Source: JBBROS01 sp965260935 (GTDB lineage: Bacteria; Pseudomonadota; Alphaproteobacteria; Acetobacterales; Acetobacteraceae). Taken from it: DNA of 64,000 nucleotides. Below, piece by piece: positions 36,419 to 44,629 of this stretch. Made by a program: the position numbers and the translations under genes. Position 1 is the stretch's first letter. Every line of letters starts with the position of its first letter. The notes below the pieces were generated by a model. That model ran no database searches. It worked only from the letters and a program-made list of their open reading frames with translations, and was not told the DNA's origin. Where the stretch lies: contig OZ253374.1 in NCBI GenBank assembly GCA_965260935.1, positions 2,356,001-2,420,000 of the forward strand, in the 5' to 3' direction.

Positions 36419-37105
36419 ATGAGCGTTAAGCTGGCGATAGTCTCGGTGCTGGCGGTCTTGGCGACGTCGCCGGCCTTGGCACAGGGGATGCGCTCCGCAA
36501 GCGGCGAGACGCAATCCTCGAATCCGGCGTTGTTCCAATCGGCCGGAAACTATCCGCCAATAGTCCCGACAACGGCGCTGCAGCCGGCCGGCGGCAGCCC
36601 GGGTGACGTGCCGCGGAGCTGCCCGGCCGCCGGGGCACGGCTGGAGCAGGTGGGCGGGCCGGCGTTCGAATACCTCGGCGTCGACCCCAACCAGCCGGAC
36701 ATCTGCCGCATGAGGGTCGACGGCCAGCCGTTCGCCGCCTGGTTCGGCATCTGGGGCATCGGCTGGGCAGGGGGCAACGCGGCCTATCCCGCCATCCGCG
36801 ACTCCATGCGCGGACCGACCGGAACCGTGTTCGGGTTCGACACCGTGGCGAAGCCGGATGCGAAATGGCACGACTACGTGCGGCAGGAAGGGATCGAGCA
36901 AATCTACCTTCTGGGCAAGGCGTACCGGGCAATGAAGCTCTCGCACTACCGGGAGGGCTTCGACGGCAACGGCTACCGCTCGGTGTCGACGGTTTGGAAA
37001 GACATCGACACGGGGATCGTGCTTTACGGCAATTACCAGCACATCGCCGGCGCGCCGCAGCTCGACGGCCAGTTGATCCCGGCCAAGATCACCCCCGCGC
37101 GATAG
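36419..37105 (+). CDS. Secreted protein of unknown function
   Basis: Protein of 228 residues with a clear signal peptide (MSVKLAIVSVLAVLATSPALAQG; probable cleavage after ALA), so likely periplasmic or exported. I do not recognise the mature part. It has two cysteines (one in PRSCPAAG, one in DICRMRV) that may form a disulfide, and many aromatic residues (AAWFGIWGIGW). An AAGGAG-type ribosome site precedes the ATG at 36419. Its stop codon is directly followed by the GTG of the debranching-enzyme gene with no gap, so the three carbohydrate-related genes are one unit. Confidence 0.75.
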   Translation: MSVKLAIVSVLAVLATSPALAQGMRSASGETQSSNPALFQSAGNYPPIVPTTALQPAGGSPGDVPRSCPAAGARLEQVGGPAFEYLGVDPNQPDICRMRVDGQPFAAWFGIWGIGWAGGNAAYPAIRDSMRGPTGTVFGFDTVAKPDAKWHDYVRQEGIEQIYLLGKAYRAMKLSHYREGFDGNGYRSVSTVWKDIDTGIVLYGNYQHIAGAPQLDGQLIPAKITPAR

Positions 37106-38950
37106 GTGCCGGACTCCGGCTCCGAGTGGCTTGAAGCGGACGCCGCCGGTAGCTTCGCGTCGGGAACCGCGGATGGCGTGCGGACCCGGCGCTACCACGC
37201 GCTGCTGCTGGCGAACGCTCCGAACGGGCGCGTGGTGCTGGTCAACGGGTTCGAGGCCTGGGTGGACCTGCCCGGCGACCCCGTCGCGGTCAGCAGCCAA
37301 CGTTACGCGCCCGACGTGATCCATCCGGACGGGGCGTCGCGGATCGAAGCGTTCGAGGCCGAGCCTTGGCCGCGATGGACGTTCGCCCTGCCGGACGGGA
37401 GCCGGCTGGTCCAGGAAACGTTCGTCGCCGGCGACCAGGCGAACCTGCGCTGGACACGGCACGGCGAAGGCGCGGCCCGGCTGCGCGTGAGGCTGCTGCT
37501 GTCGGGGCGGGACTACCACGCCCTGCACCATGAAAACCCCGGCTTCAACTTCGAGGCCAAGGCGTTGACCGGCGGCGTGCGGTGGCGACCCTATCCGGGG
37601 GTGCCGCCGATCTCCGCCTGGGGCGGAAACTGGCGGGCGGAGGCCGAGTGGTACCGCGGGTTCCTGTACCGCCGGGAGCAGGAACGGGGAATGGATGCGG
37701 CTGAAGACCTGGCCTTGCCCGGCGTCCATTCCTGGGATCTGGCAAGGCCGGCGACGTTGTCGTTGCGATCCGACGAGGCGGATTGCCTGCCGGTCTCTGA
37801 GCTGGGGGACGCGGAGGCGGCCCGCCGCCGCGCGGTCAAGCCGCTGCACCGGGCGGCGCTGCAATACGTGGCGCGGCGAGGCGAGGGGCTGACGGTGCTC
37901 GCCGGGTTCCCCTGGTTCACCGATTGGGGGCGGGACGGCTTCATCGCCCTGCGAGGGTTGCTGCTGGCGACGGGGCGGCAGGACGAGGCGGAGCGCGTGC
38001 TGCTGGAATGGGCCGGGCATGTGGACCGGGGAATGCTGCCGAACCGGTTCCCGGACCGGGGTGGAGCGCCGGAATACAACGCGGTCGATGCCAGCCTCTG
38101 GTTCATCGTGGCGGTGCATGACCTGCTGGCTGCCGGCGTCGCGGCGGCCCCTGCATCGAGGTTACGTGGGGCGTGCGTCGAAATCCTGGAAGGGTACGCC
38201 GCCGGGACGCGGTTCGGGATCGGGGCGGACGCGGACGGGTTGCTGCTGGCCGGGGCCGAGAAACAGCAGTTGACGTGGATGGACGCGAAGGTCGGCGGCC
38301 GGGTGGTGACACCGCGGCGCGGCAAGCCGGTCGAGGTGCAGGCGCTGTGGATCAACGCCCTGCGGATCGCCGGCGGCTGGCCGGGCGGCGAACGCTGGGC
38401 CGCGGCGGCGGAGCGGGCCACGGCGGCCTTCCTGGCGCGCTTCCCCGACCCGGCCACGGGCGGACTGTTCGACCTAATCGACGGCGACGAGCAAGAACGC
38501 CGCCGCGTGCGCCCGAATCAGCTGCTCGCGGTCGGCGGCTTGCCGCACACTGTCGTGCCGCCCGCCCTCGCGCGCGGCATCGTGGACCTGGCCGAACGGC
38601 GGCTGCTGACGCCGCTGGGCCTGAGGACCCTGGATCCGGCTGATCCGGCGTACAAGCCCCGTTACGCGGGCGGCGTCGCGGAGCGGGACGGGGCCTACCA
38701 CCAGGGGACGGCGTGGCCCTGGCTGCTTGGGCCGTTCATCGAGGCGTGGGTGCGCGTGCGCGGCGGCACGGACGCGGCGCGGGCCGAGGCGCGGCGCCGG
38801 TTCCTGCCGCCGCTCTATTCGCATTTGCAGGAGGCTGGATTGGGGCATGTCAGCGAAGTAGTGGACGGAAACGCGCCGCACCGGCCGGGCGGCTGCCCGT
38901 TCCAAGCCTGGTCGCTGGGCGAGTTGCTGCGCATGGAGGCGCTGCTTTGA
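37106..38950 (+). CDS. Glycogen debranching enzyme-like amylo-alpha-1,6-glucosidase (GH133 type)
   Basis: Protein of 614 residues resembling bacterial amylo-alpha-1,6-glucosidase. The N-terminal domain has TRRYHALLLANAPNGRVVLVNG. The (alpha/alpha)6 catalytic domain has GFPWFTDWGRDGFIALRG, GMLPNRFPDRG and the terminal HQGTAWPWLLGPFIEAWVRV. It is expected to trim alpha-1,6 branches of an alpha-glucan in the cytoplasm. No glg genes are nearby. The GTG at 37106 abuts the previous stop; the gene ends in a TTGA overlap with the GH63-type gene. Assignment by motif layout. Confidence 0.86.
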   Translation: MPDSGSEWLEADAAGSFASGTADGVRTRRYHALLLANAPNGRVVLVNGFEAWVDLPGDPVAVSSQRYAPDVIHPDGASRIEAFEAEPWPRWTFALPDGSRLVQETFVAGDQANLRWTRHGEGAARLRVRLLLSGRDYHALHHENPGFNFEAKALTGGVRWRPYPGVPPISAWGGNWRAEAEWYRGFLYRREQERGMDAAEDLALPGVHSWDLARPATLSLRSDEADCLPVSELGDAEAARRRAVKPLHRAALQYVARRGEGLTVLAGFPWFTDWGRDGFIALRGLLLATGRQDEAERVLLEWAGHVDRGMLPNRFPDRGGAPEYNAVDASLWFIVAVHDLLAAGVAAAPASRLRGACVEILEGYAAGTRFGIGADADGLLLAGAEKQQLTWMDAKVGGRVVTPRRGKPVEVQALWINALRIAGGWPGGERWAAAAERATAAFLARFPDPATGGLFDLIDGDEQERRRVRPNQLLAVGGLPHTVVPPALARGIVDLAERRLLTPLGLRTLDPADPAYKPRYAGGVAERDGAYHQGTAWPWLLGPFIEAWVRVRGGTDAARAEARRRFLPPLYSHLQEAGLGHVSEVVDGNAPHRPGGCPFQAWSLGELLRMEALL

Positions 38951-41583
38951 CGATCTTCGACACCGCCGAGGGCGCCCGTCTCCAGGGAATCGGCCGGGGC
39001 GACGGCTGGCGCCGCTGGGGGCCATATCTGAGCGAGCGGCAATGGGGGACGGTGCGGGAGGACTACAGCCCGCATGGCACGGCCTGGGAGTACTTCCCGC
39101 ACGACCACGCCCGCAGCCGGGCCTATCGCTGGGGCGAGGACGGGATCGGCGGCTTCGGGCACGAGCGCCAGCTTTGGTGCCTGGGCGTGGCACTCTGGAA
39201 CGGGCGCGACCCGATCCTGAAAGAGCGGCTGTTCGGGCTGACCAACAGCGAGGGCAACCACGGCGAGGACGTGAAGGAGGAGTACGCCTACCTCGACGGC
39301 ACGCCGACGCACTCTTACATGCGGATGCTCTACCGCTACCCGCAGGCGGCGTTCCCGTATGCCGAGCTGGTGGAGGAGAACGGGCGTCGGGGCCAGAACC
39401 AGCCGGAATACGAGCTAACCGATACCGGGGCGTTCGACGACGACCGGTATTTCGACATTGTTGTCGAGTACGCCAAGGCGTCGCCCGACGACATCCTGAT
39501 GCGGGTGACGGCCATCAACCGCGGGCCGGAGGCGGCGGCGCTGCACCTTGTTCCGCAGCTTTGGGCGCGCAACACCTGGGCCTGGAAGCAGGGATCACGG
39601 CGTCCGTTGCTGCGGGCGGACCAGGGCGGGGTGATCGCCGCGCACCCGCGGCTGCGCCCGATGCGCCTCGACTGCGACGCAAACGCCGCGTTCGTGTTCT
39701 GCGAGAACGAGACCAACGTGCGGCGGCTATACGGCATGGACGGGGCCGGGCCGTTCAAGGACGGGATCAACGACTTCGTGGTGCACGGGAACCAGGCGGC
39801 GGTCAGCCCGGCCGGGCAGGGCACGAAATGCGGCGTGCCGGTGGCGATGCGGCTGAAGCCGGGCGGGCAACAACAGGTCCGCCTGCGCGTCCGCCCGGAG
39901 GAGCGCGGCAGCGAGCCGTTCGCCCATTTCGACGAGACGTTCCAGCAACGGCGGGACGAGGCCGACGCGTTCTACGCCGAGTTGCAGGCCGGCATCGCCG
40001 ACCTGGACATCCGGCTGGTGCAAAGGCAGGCGTTCGCCGGGATGCTGTGGTCAAAGCAGCTCTATTTGTTCGACGTCCGCCGCTGGCTGGAAGGAGACCC
40101 GGCGCAACCGAAGCCGCCCGAAACGCGCACGCGCGGCAAGAACTGGCGGCACCTGAACAACGCCGACGTGCTGTCGATGCCGGACAAATGGGAGTACCCC
40201 TGGTTCGCGGCCTGGGACCTCGCGTTCCATTGCACGACGTTCGCGCTGATCGATCCGGCGTTCGCCAAGGACCAGCTCGTGCTGCTGCTGCGCGAGTGGT
40301 ACATGCACCCGAACGGGCAGATCCCGGCCTACGAATGGGGCTTCGGGGACGTGAACCCCCCGGTTCATGCCTGGGCCGCCTGGCGGGTGTTCGAGATCGA
40401 CCGGACCCTGACCGGGACGGCGGACTACGCGTTCCTTGAAAGCGTCTTCCATAAGCTGATGCTGAACTTCACCTGGTGGGTGAACCGCAAGGACGCCGAC
40501 GGGCGCAACGTGTTCCAGGGCGGGTTCCTGGGGCTCGACAACATCGGCGTGTTCGACCGCTCCGCCCCGCTGCCCGGCGGCGGCACGCTCGACCAGGCGG
40601 ACGGGACGGCCTGGATGGCGATGTACGCGCTGAACCTGATGCGGATCGCGCTCGAACTGGCCGGGCGGAATGCGGTCTACGAGGACACGGCGACCAAGTT
40701 CTTCGAGCACTTCCTGCTGATCGCGGAAGCGATGGCCGGCCAGGGCGGCAACGAGAAAGGCACGGGCGGCGGCCTTTGGGACGAGGAGGACGGGTTCTTC
40801 TACGACTCGCTCCGCCTGCCCGGAGGCGACGTGGAGCGGATGCGGGTGCGCTCGCTGGTGGGGCTGATCCCGATGCTGGCCGTGGAGGTGATCGGCTCGC
40901 ACGTGATCGAGGCGCTGCCGGACTTCGCCCGGCGGCTGCGCTGGTTCTTGAATTACCGTCCGGACCTGGCCGCGCTGATCTCGCGCTGGAACGAGCCGGG
41001 AATGGGGGAGCGGCGGCTGCTAAGCCTGTTGCGCGGGCACCGGATGAAGGCGCTGCTTGCCCGGATGCTGGACGAGGCGGAGTTCCTGTCGCCCTACGGC
41101 GTGCGCTCGATGTCCAAGGCGCACGAGGCGGCCCCGTACCGGTTCGTGTTCGAGGGGCAGGCATACGGGGCGGCCTATACGCCCGGGGCAAGCCAGACGC
41201 GGGTGTTCGGCGGCAACTCGAACTGGCGCGGGCCGGTGTGGTTCCCGGTCAACGCCCTGCTGATCGAGAGCCTGCAACGGTTCCATGACTACTACGGGGA
41301 CGACTTCAAGGTGGAATGCCCGGTCGGGTCGGGGCGGATGGTCACGTTGTCGGCGGCGGCGGACGAGCTGAGGTCGCGCCTGATGCGGCTGTTCCTGAAA
41401 GACGGCCACGGCAGGCGGGCGGCGATGCCGGGCCGGGCCTGGATGGGCGAGGACGCCTTGGCCTTCCACGAGTACTTCCATGGAGACACCGGGGCCGGTC
41501 TGGGGGCGGCGCACCAGACTGGGTGGACCGGGCTGATCGCGCTGCTGATCCAGAACCAGGCCGATGCGAAGGCGCAGGCCTGA
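38947..41583 (+). CDS. GH63-type glucosidase
   Basis: Large glycosidase of about 878 residues resembling bacterial GH63/MGH1-type glucosidases. Visible landmarks: RGDGWRRWGPYLSERQWGTV at the start, DYSPHGTAWEYFPHDHARSR, KWEYPWFAAWDLAFH, and FGGNSNWRGPVWFPVNAL near the end. Bacterial relatives cleave alpha-glucosides or glucosyl/mannosylglycerate; the substrate here is open. I chose the TTG at 38947, which overlaps the stop of the debranching gene (TTGA) and begins the conserved part. Upstream in-frame starts lie inside that gene. No signal peptide, so cytoplasmic. Confidence 0.85.
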   Translation: MTIFDTAEGARLQGIGRGDGWRRWGPYLSERQWGTVREDYSPHGTAWEYFPHDHARSRAYRWGEDGIGGFGHERQLWCLGVALWNGRDPILKERLFGLTNSEGNHGEDVKEEYAYLDGTPTHSYMRMLYRYPQAAFPYAELVEENGRRGQNQPEYELTDTGAFDDDRYFDIVVEYAKASPDDILMRVTAINRGPEAAALHLVPQLWARNTWAWKQGSRRPLLRADQGGVIAAHPRLRPMRLDCDANAAFVFCENETNVRRLYGMDGAGPFKDGINDFVVHGNQAAVSPAGQGTKCGVPVAMRLKPGGQQQVRLRVRPEERGSEPFAHFDETFQQRRDEADAFYAELQAGIADLDIRLVQRQAFAGMLWSKQLYLFDVRRWLEGDPAQPKPPETRTRGKNWRHLNNADVLSMPDKWEYPWFAAWDLAFHCTTFALIDPAFAKDQLVLLLREWYMHPNGQIPAYEWGFGDVNPPVHAWAAWRVFEIDRTLTGTADYAFLESVFHKLMLNFTWWVNRKDADGRNVFQGGFLGLDNIGVFDRSAPLPGGGTLDQADGTAWMAMYALNLMRIALELAGRNAVYEDTATKFFEHFLLIAEAMAGQGGNEKGTGGGLWDEEDGFFYDSLRLPGGDVERMRVRSLVGLIPMLAVEVIGSHVIEALPDFARRLRWFLNYRPDLAALISRWNEPGMGERRLLSLLRGHRMKALLARMLDEAEFLSPYGVRSMSKAHEAAPYRFVFEGQAYGAAYTPGASQTRVFGGNSNWRGPVWFPVNALLIESLQRFHDYYGDDFKVECPVGSGRMVTLSAAADELRSRLMRLFLKDGHGRRAAMPGRAWMGEDALAFHEYFHGDTGAGLGAAHQTGWTGLIALLIQNQADAKAQA

Positions 41584-41632
41584 TCGTCGCCGATGAGGCT
41601 CCCGCCACGGCGCACGTGCCGCCACGATGCGG

Positions 41633-41930
41633 TCAGGGCAACACGGGCGTTGAGATGTCGCTGACCAGCAACGTCGTCCCGTCCAGCCCGATGATCCGCA
41701 GCGCCTGCCCGTTCGCCGGCACGGTCCCGTCCGTCACCCGCGCCGCCCACGTGCCATCGCCGAACGCGACCCGGCCTTCCCCATCCCGGAACTCCAGCGC
41801 GCGGCAGACCTGGCCCAGCAACCCGGCCGAAGGCACGTTCACCACGTCCTTCAAGGGCCGCCGCTGCAGGCGCAAGCCGACCAGCCCGACCGCGGCGGCG
41901 GTAAAGCCGACGAACGCCGCGAGCTGCCAA
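41633..41930 (-). pseudogene. Truncated duplicate of nfeD
   Basis: Reading leftward from 41930, the frame gives LRLQRRPLKDVVNVPSAGLL and continues as the soluble OB-fold half of the NfeD protein encoded at 42653-43084. The membrane half and start are missing, and the last residues are replaced by SDISTPVLP. The DNA from 41664 to 41930 matches 42675-42941 with only a handful of mismatches (about six by eye). The copy ends exactly where an ABC-exporter tail begins on the other strand. It cannot make a normal NfeD protein. Confidence 0.85.
41664..41930. repeat. 267-bp direct repeat, left copy
   Basis: Direct repeat of nfeD sequence; the right copy is at 42675-42941, 1011 bases away in the same orientation. 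About six mismatches are visible between them. The segment between the copies (41931-42674) holds an ABC-exporter fragment and an AT-rich orphan gene. Confidence 0.9.
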
Positions 41931-42038
41931 GTGGTGATGGAGGCGGGGCGGGTGGTCGCGACCGATATGCACGAGCAGCTCGTGGCGGGAGGCGGGCTCT
42001 ATGCGCGCCTGGCGGCGCTGCAGTTCACGGCGGCGTAG
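41931..42038 (+). pseudogene. C-terminal relic of an ABC exporter
   Basis: This 36-codon stretch reads VVMEAGRVVATDMHEQLVAG, then GGLYARLAALQF, and a stop at 42036-42038. It is the end of the ATPase domain of an MsbA/HlyB-like ABC exporter, where the canonical ending has the form GRIVEQGTHAELLA..GGLYARL. No Walker A or Walker B remains, and the fragment begins directly at the end of the duplicated nfeD block. It is debris from a rearrangement, not a gene. Confidence 0.78.
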
Positions 42039-42136
42039 GACCTGCGCTGTCGCACCAGCCGTTTTACAACAGAAACAGACTTTAAGATACTATCCATTTG
42101 GGTAATACTAGAGAACGAAAACGGGGCTGTTGTGCA

Positions 42137-42637
42137 ATGGGAATTTTAGCAGTTCTAACCAGAATAAAAAAATTCTTGCCTAAACCCGGGCTGCGATCAA
42201 AAAAACTTCCTACTGAAAAGATTATTGCCGACTTCGGGGCGTTTCTGGAACATAGCGGCGCAATGCCAATTCGGATTGTTGACAGTACCCTTCTTCCACA
42301 TCCTAAACATATGATTTTAGACGCTTTTACACTTGCCGTCGCTTGCACCCGTGACAAGCAGATGCAACACACACTTAGAGCTGGCGCGCTATGTCTTGCT
42401 TATTTCCAACCAAAAATAGGTAAGAAGCCGCTTGAGATACTCGGCTGCGCTATCGAAGATTTGCCGATGTTTAGTTCTAAAGACTCTGATGCCATTGATA
42501 CTTCATTAAAATTGATTTCTCAATTCGAGGGTCCCACACGGAAACGCTGGATTAAGTTCGATCAATTAGTTGAAAAGGACATGCAGGGCATACGATCCAG
42601 AATGGAAGCTGCGATGCGTTGGCAGGCATTTCGTTGA
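42137..42637 (+). CDS. AT-rich orphan gene of unknown function
   Basis: Predicted protein of 166 residues that I do not recognise. It is basic at the N-terminus (TRIKKFLPKPGLRSKK), has no obvious membrane segment, and the rest looks like a soluble helical protein. The DNA is strikingly AT-rich and uses A/T-ending codons, unlike every neighbour, which suggests recent transfer. I use the ATG at 42137; a TTG at 42098 is possible. The gene lies between the two copies of the 267-bp nfeD repeat. No transposase or integrase is present. Confidence 0.62.
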   Translation: MGILAVLTRIKKFLPKPGLRSKKLPTEKIIADFGAFLEHSGAMPIRIVDSTLLPHPKHMILDAFTLAVACTRDKQMQHTLRAGALCLAYFQPKIGKKPLEILGCAIEDLPMFSSKDSDAIDTSLKLISQFEGPTRKRWIKFDQLVEKDMQGIRSRMEAAMRWQAFR

Positions 42638-42652
42638 GCAAGCGACGCAACC

Positions 42653-43084
42653 TCAATCAGGCCTCAAGCTTTCAACCAGCAACGTCGTCCCGTCCAGCCC
42701 GATGATCCGCAGCGCCTGCCCGTTCGCCGGCACGGTCCCGTCCGTCACCCGCGCCGCCCACGTGCCATCGCCGAACGCGACCCGGCCTTCCCCGTCCCGG
42801 AACTCCAGCGCGCGGCAGACCTGGCCCAGCAAGCCGGCCGACGGTGCGTTCACCACGTCCTTCAAGGGCCGCCGCTGCAGGCGCAAGCCGACCAGCCCGA
42901 CCGCGGCGGCGGTAAAGGCGACGAACGCCGCGAGCTGCCAAACCAGGTCCAGCCCGAGCAGCAGCGTGATCCCGCCCGTCGCCACGGCGGCCACCCCGAC
43001 CCAGAGCAGGTAGACCCCCGGCGCCATCATCTCCAGCCCGGCGAGCATCAGCCCGGCGGCCAGCCAAATTCCCCAGGCGTTCAT
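42653..43084 (-). CDS. NfeD-like membrane protein
   Basis: Protein of 143 residues. The first half is hydrophobic with about three to four membrane segments; the C-terminal half is the OB-fold NfeD domain (PLKDVVNAPSAGLLGQVCRA onward). NfeD proteins pair with stomatin/SPFH proteins in the inner membrane and are linked to membrane protein quality control. The gene lies 10 bases downstream of the SPFH gene on the same strand, the usual pair. The 3' half of the gene forms the right copy of the 267-bp repeat. Confidence 0.9.
   Translation of the reverse strand: MNAWGIWLAAGLMLAGLEMMAPGVYLLWVGVAAVATGGITLLLGLDLVWQLAAFVAFTAAAVGLVGLRLQRRPLKDVVNAPSAGLLGQVCRALEFRDGEGRVAFGDGTWAARVTDGTVPANGQALRIIGLDGTTLLVESLRPD
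42675..42941. repeat. 267-bp direct repeat, right copy
   Basis: Lies within the intact nfeD gene and matches 41664-41930 in the same orientation with about six mismatches. This copy is the parental one because it is part of a complete reading frame. Confidence 0.9.
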
Positions 43085-43094
43085 GATTGTGCGT

Positions 43095-44015
43095 TCATGG
43101 CTGCGCCCGCCCCCCGCCCAGCGTCATCGCCTCGACCGCCTGGGTGATGCCGCCCGCCAGCGCGCCGGCCTCGATCGGGATCACCAATGTCCGCCCGCTC
43201 GGGTTCGCCGCCAGCGCCCGCACGGCGTCCACGTATTTCTGCGCCACGAAATACCGTAGCGCCTCGGCCCCCTGGCCCTCCGCCGCCTCGGCCACCACGC
43301 GGGTCGCCAGTGCTTCCGCCTCCGCCAGCCGTTCCCGCGCCGAGGCGTCCTTCATCGCCGCCTCCAGCCGCGCCTCGGCCTCCAGCACCGTCGCCTGCTT
43401 CGCCCCTTCCGCCCGCGCGACCGCGGCCTCCCGTTCCCCCATGGCGCGGGCTACGGTCGCGCGCCGCTCCCGCTCGGCCGTCATTTGCAAATTCATCGCC
43501 TGCACCAGGTTCGCCGGCGGCTCGATCTTGCGCAGCTCGACCCGGCTGACCTTCACGCCCCAGGGCGAGGTGGCATGGTCGAGCGTCGCGAGCAGCCGGG
43601 CGTTGATCTCCTCGCGCCCGGACAACGCCCCGTCGAGGTCCATCGAGCCGATCACGCTGCGGATGTTGGTCATGGCCATGCTCGTCAACGCCTGCACCAG
43701 GTTCTGCGCCCCGTACGCGGCCTTGGCCGGGTCGAGCACGCGGTAATACATGATGCCGTCCACCGCCACGGCCGCGTTGTCGCGCGTGATCACCGCCTGC
43801 TCCGGGATGTCCAGCACGATCTCCTGCACGTTCATCTTGTGGCCGACCTGCTCGATGACCGGTAGCAGCAGGTTGAGGCCGGGATGCAGCAGCCGCGTGA
43901 ACGCTCCGAACCGCTCCACGGTCCAGACCTGCCCCTGCGGCACCGTCCTCACGCCAAGACCGGCCGCCGCCACGGCCACCGCTGCCAGCACAAGCAACAC
44001 GATCAGCAGCGACAC
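43095..44015 (-). CDS. SPFH/Band 7 (stomatin, QmcA-like) protein
   Basis: Protein of 306 residues anchored by one N-terminal membrane segment (MSLLIVLLVLAAVAVAAAGL). The SPFH domain follows (VPQGQVWTVERFGAFTRLLH and NAAVAVDGIMYYRVLDP), then a long charged coiled coil (about 170-250) rich in AERERRATVARAM-type sequence. Such proteins oligomerise in membrane microdomains and act with NfeD partners and membrane proteases. The GTG at 44015 is the start. It is upstream of nfeD with a 10-base gap and is probably co-transcribed. Confidence 0.92.
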   Translation of the reverse strand: MSLLIVLLVLAAVAVAAAGLGVRTVPQGQVWTVERFGAFTRLLHPGLNLLLPVIEQVGHKMNVQEIVLDIPEQAVITRDNAAVAVDGIMYYRVLDPAKAAYGAQNLVQALTSMAMTNIRSVIGSMDLDGALSGREEINARLLATLDHATSPWGVKVSRVELRKIEPPANLVQAMNLQMTAERERRATVARAMGEREAAVARAEGAKQATVLEAEARLEAAMKDASARERLAEAEALATRVVAEAAEGQGAEALRYFVAQKYVDAVRALAANPSGRTLVIPIEAGALAGGITQAVEAMTLGGGRAQP

Positions 44016-44194
44016 CGCTCAATTCCTTCCATGTCCGGCCCACGCCCGGCGTCACGCACGTCGCCAGGACATGAAGCCCGCGCAACGGCGAAATGGTGAC
44101 GCCCGCCGCCCGATACCACCTCTGCCCGGACACCGCCCATGTTGCCAAGGCCCCGCGGCAACGCTCTAGTGCCGCCCGCAACCAGGAGGCTACC

Positions 44195-44611
44195 ATGTCC
44201 GAACCCGGCGACCATCCCACCTCCGAGACGCTGTTCGACCGCGGCCTGCCGATCCGGCGCGCGGTGCTGGGCGAGGACTACGTCGACAACTCGATCGCGA
44301 GCGCCAACGAGTTCATGCTGGCCTTCCAGCACGCCACCACCGAGCTTGCCTGGGGCTACGCCTGGGCGCGCCCGGGGCTCGACCGCAAAACCCGCTCGCT
44401 GCTCAACCTGGCGATGCTGACCGCCTTGCGGGCACACAACGAGCTGAAGCTGCACGTCAAGGGCGCGCTGGCGAACGGCGTCAGCGTGGACGAGATCAAG
44501 GAAGCGCTGCTGCACGCCACCGTCTACTGCGGCATCCCGGCCGGCCTCGAAGCGTTCAAGGCCGCCAATGAGGTGCTGGTGGCCGAAGGCAAGCTCCCCG
44601 CCGGCAAATAG
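44195..44611 (+). CDS. pcaC: 4-carboxymuconolactone decarboxylase
   Basis: Predicted enzyme of the beta-ketoadipate branch of aromatic catabolism, converting 4-carboxymuconolactone to beta-ketoadipate enol-lactone. 138 residues, typical for PcaC. The carboxymuconolactone-decarboxylase motif is visible as RSLLNLAMLTALRAHNELKL and ends with HATVYCGIPAGLEAF. A strong ribosome site (AGGAGGC) sets the ATG at 44195; the longer frame to 44093 lacks support. The gene precedes benE by 18 bases. Other pca genes are not in the window, so an alkylhydroperoxidase-like role remains possible. Confidence 0.88.
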   Translation: MSEPGDHPTSETLFDRGLPIRRAVLGEDYVDNSIASANEFMLAFQHATTELAWGYAWARPGLDRKTRSLLNLAMLTALRAHNELKLHVKGALANGVSVDEIKEALLHATVYCGIPAGLEAFKAANEVLVAEGKLPAGK

Positions 44612-44629
44612 CGCCAGGGCTGCGACGCG

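Noticed and set aside
41931..42674. Insertion sequence or integron at the AT-rich patch
   Set aside because: No transposase or integrase frame and no terminal inverted repeats; only a direct repeat of host nfeD borders the segment.
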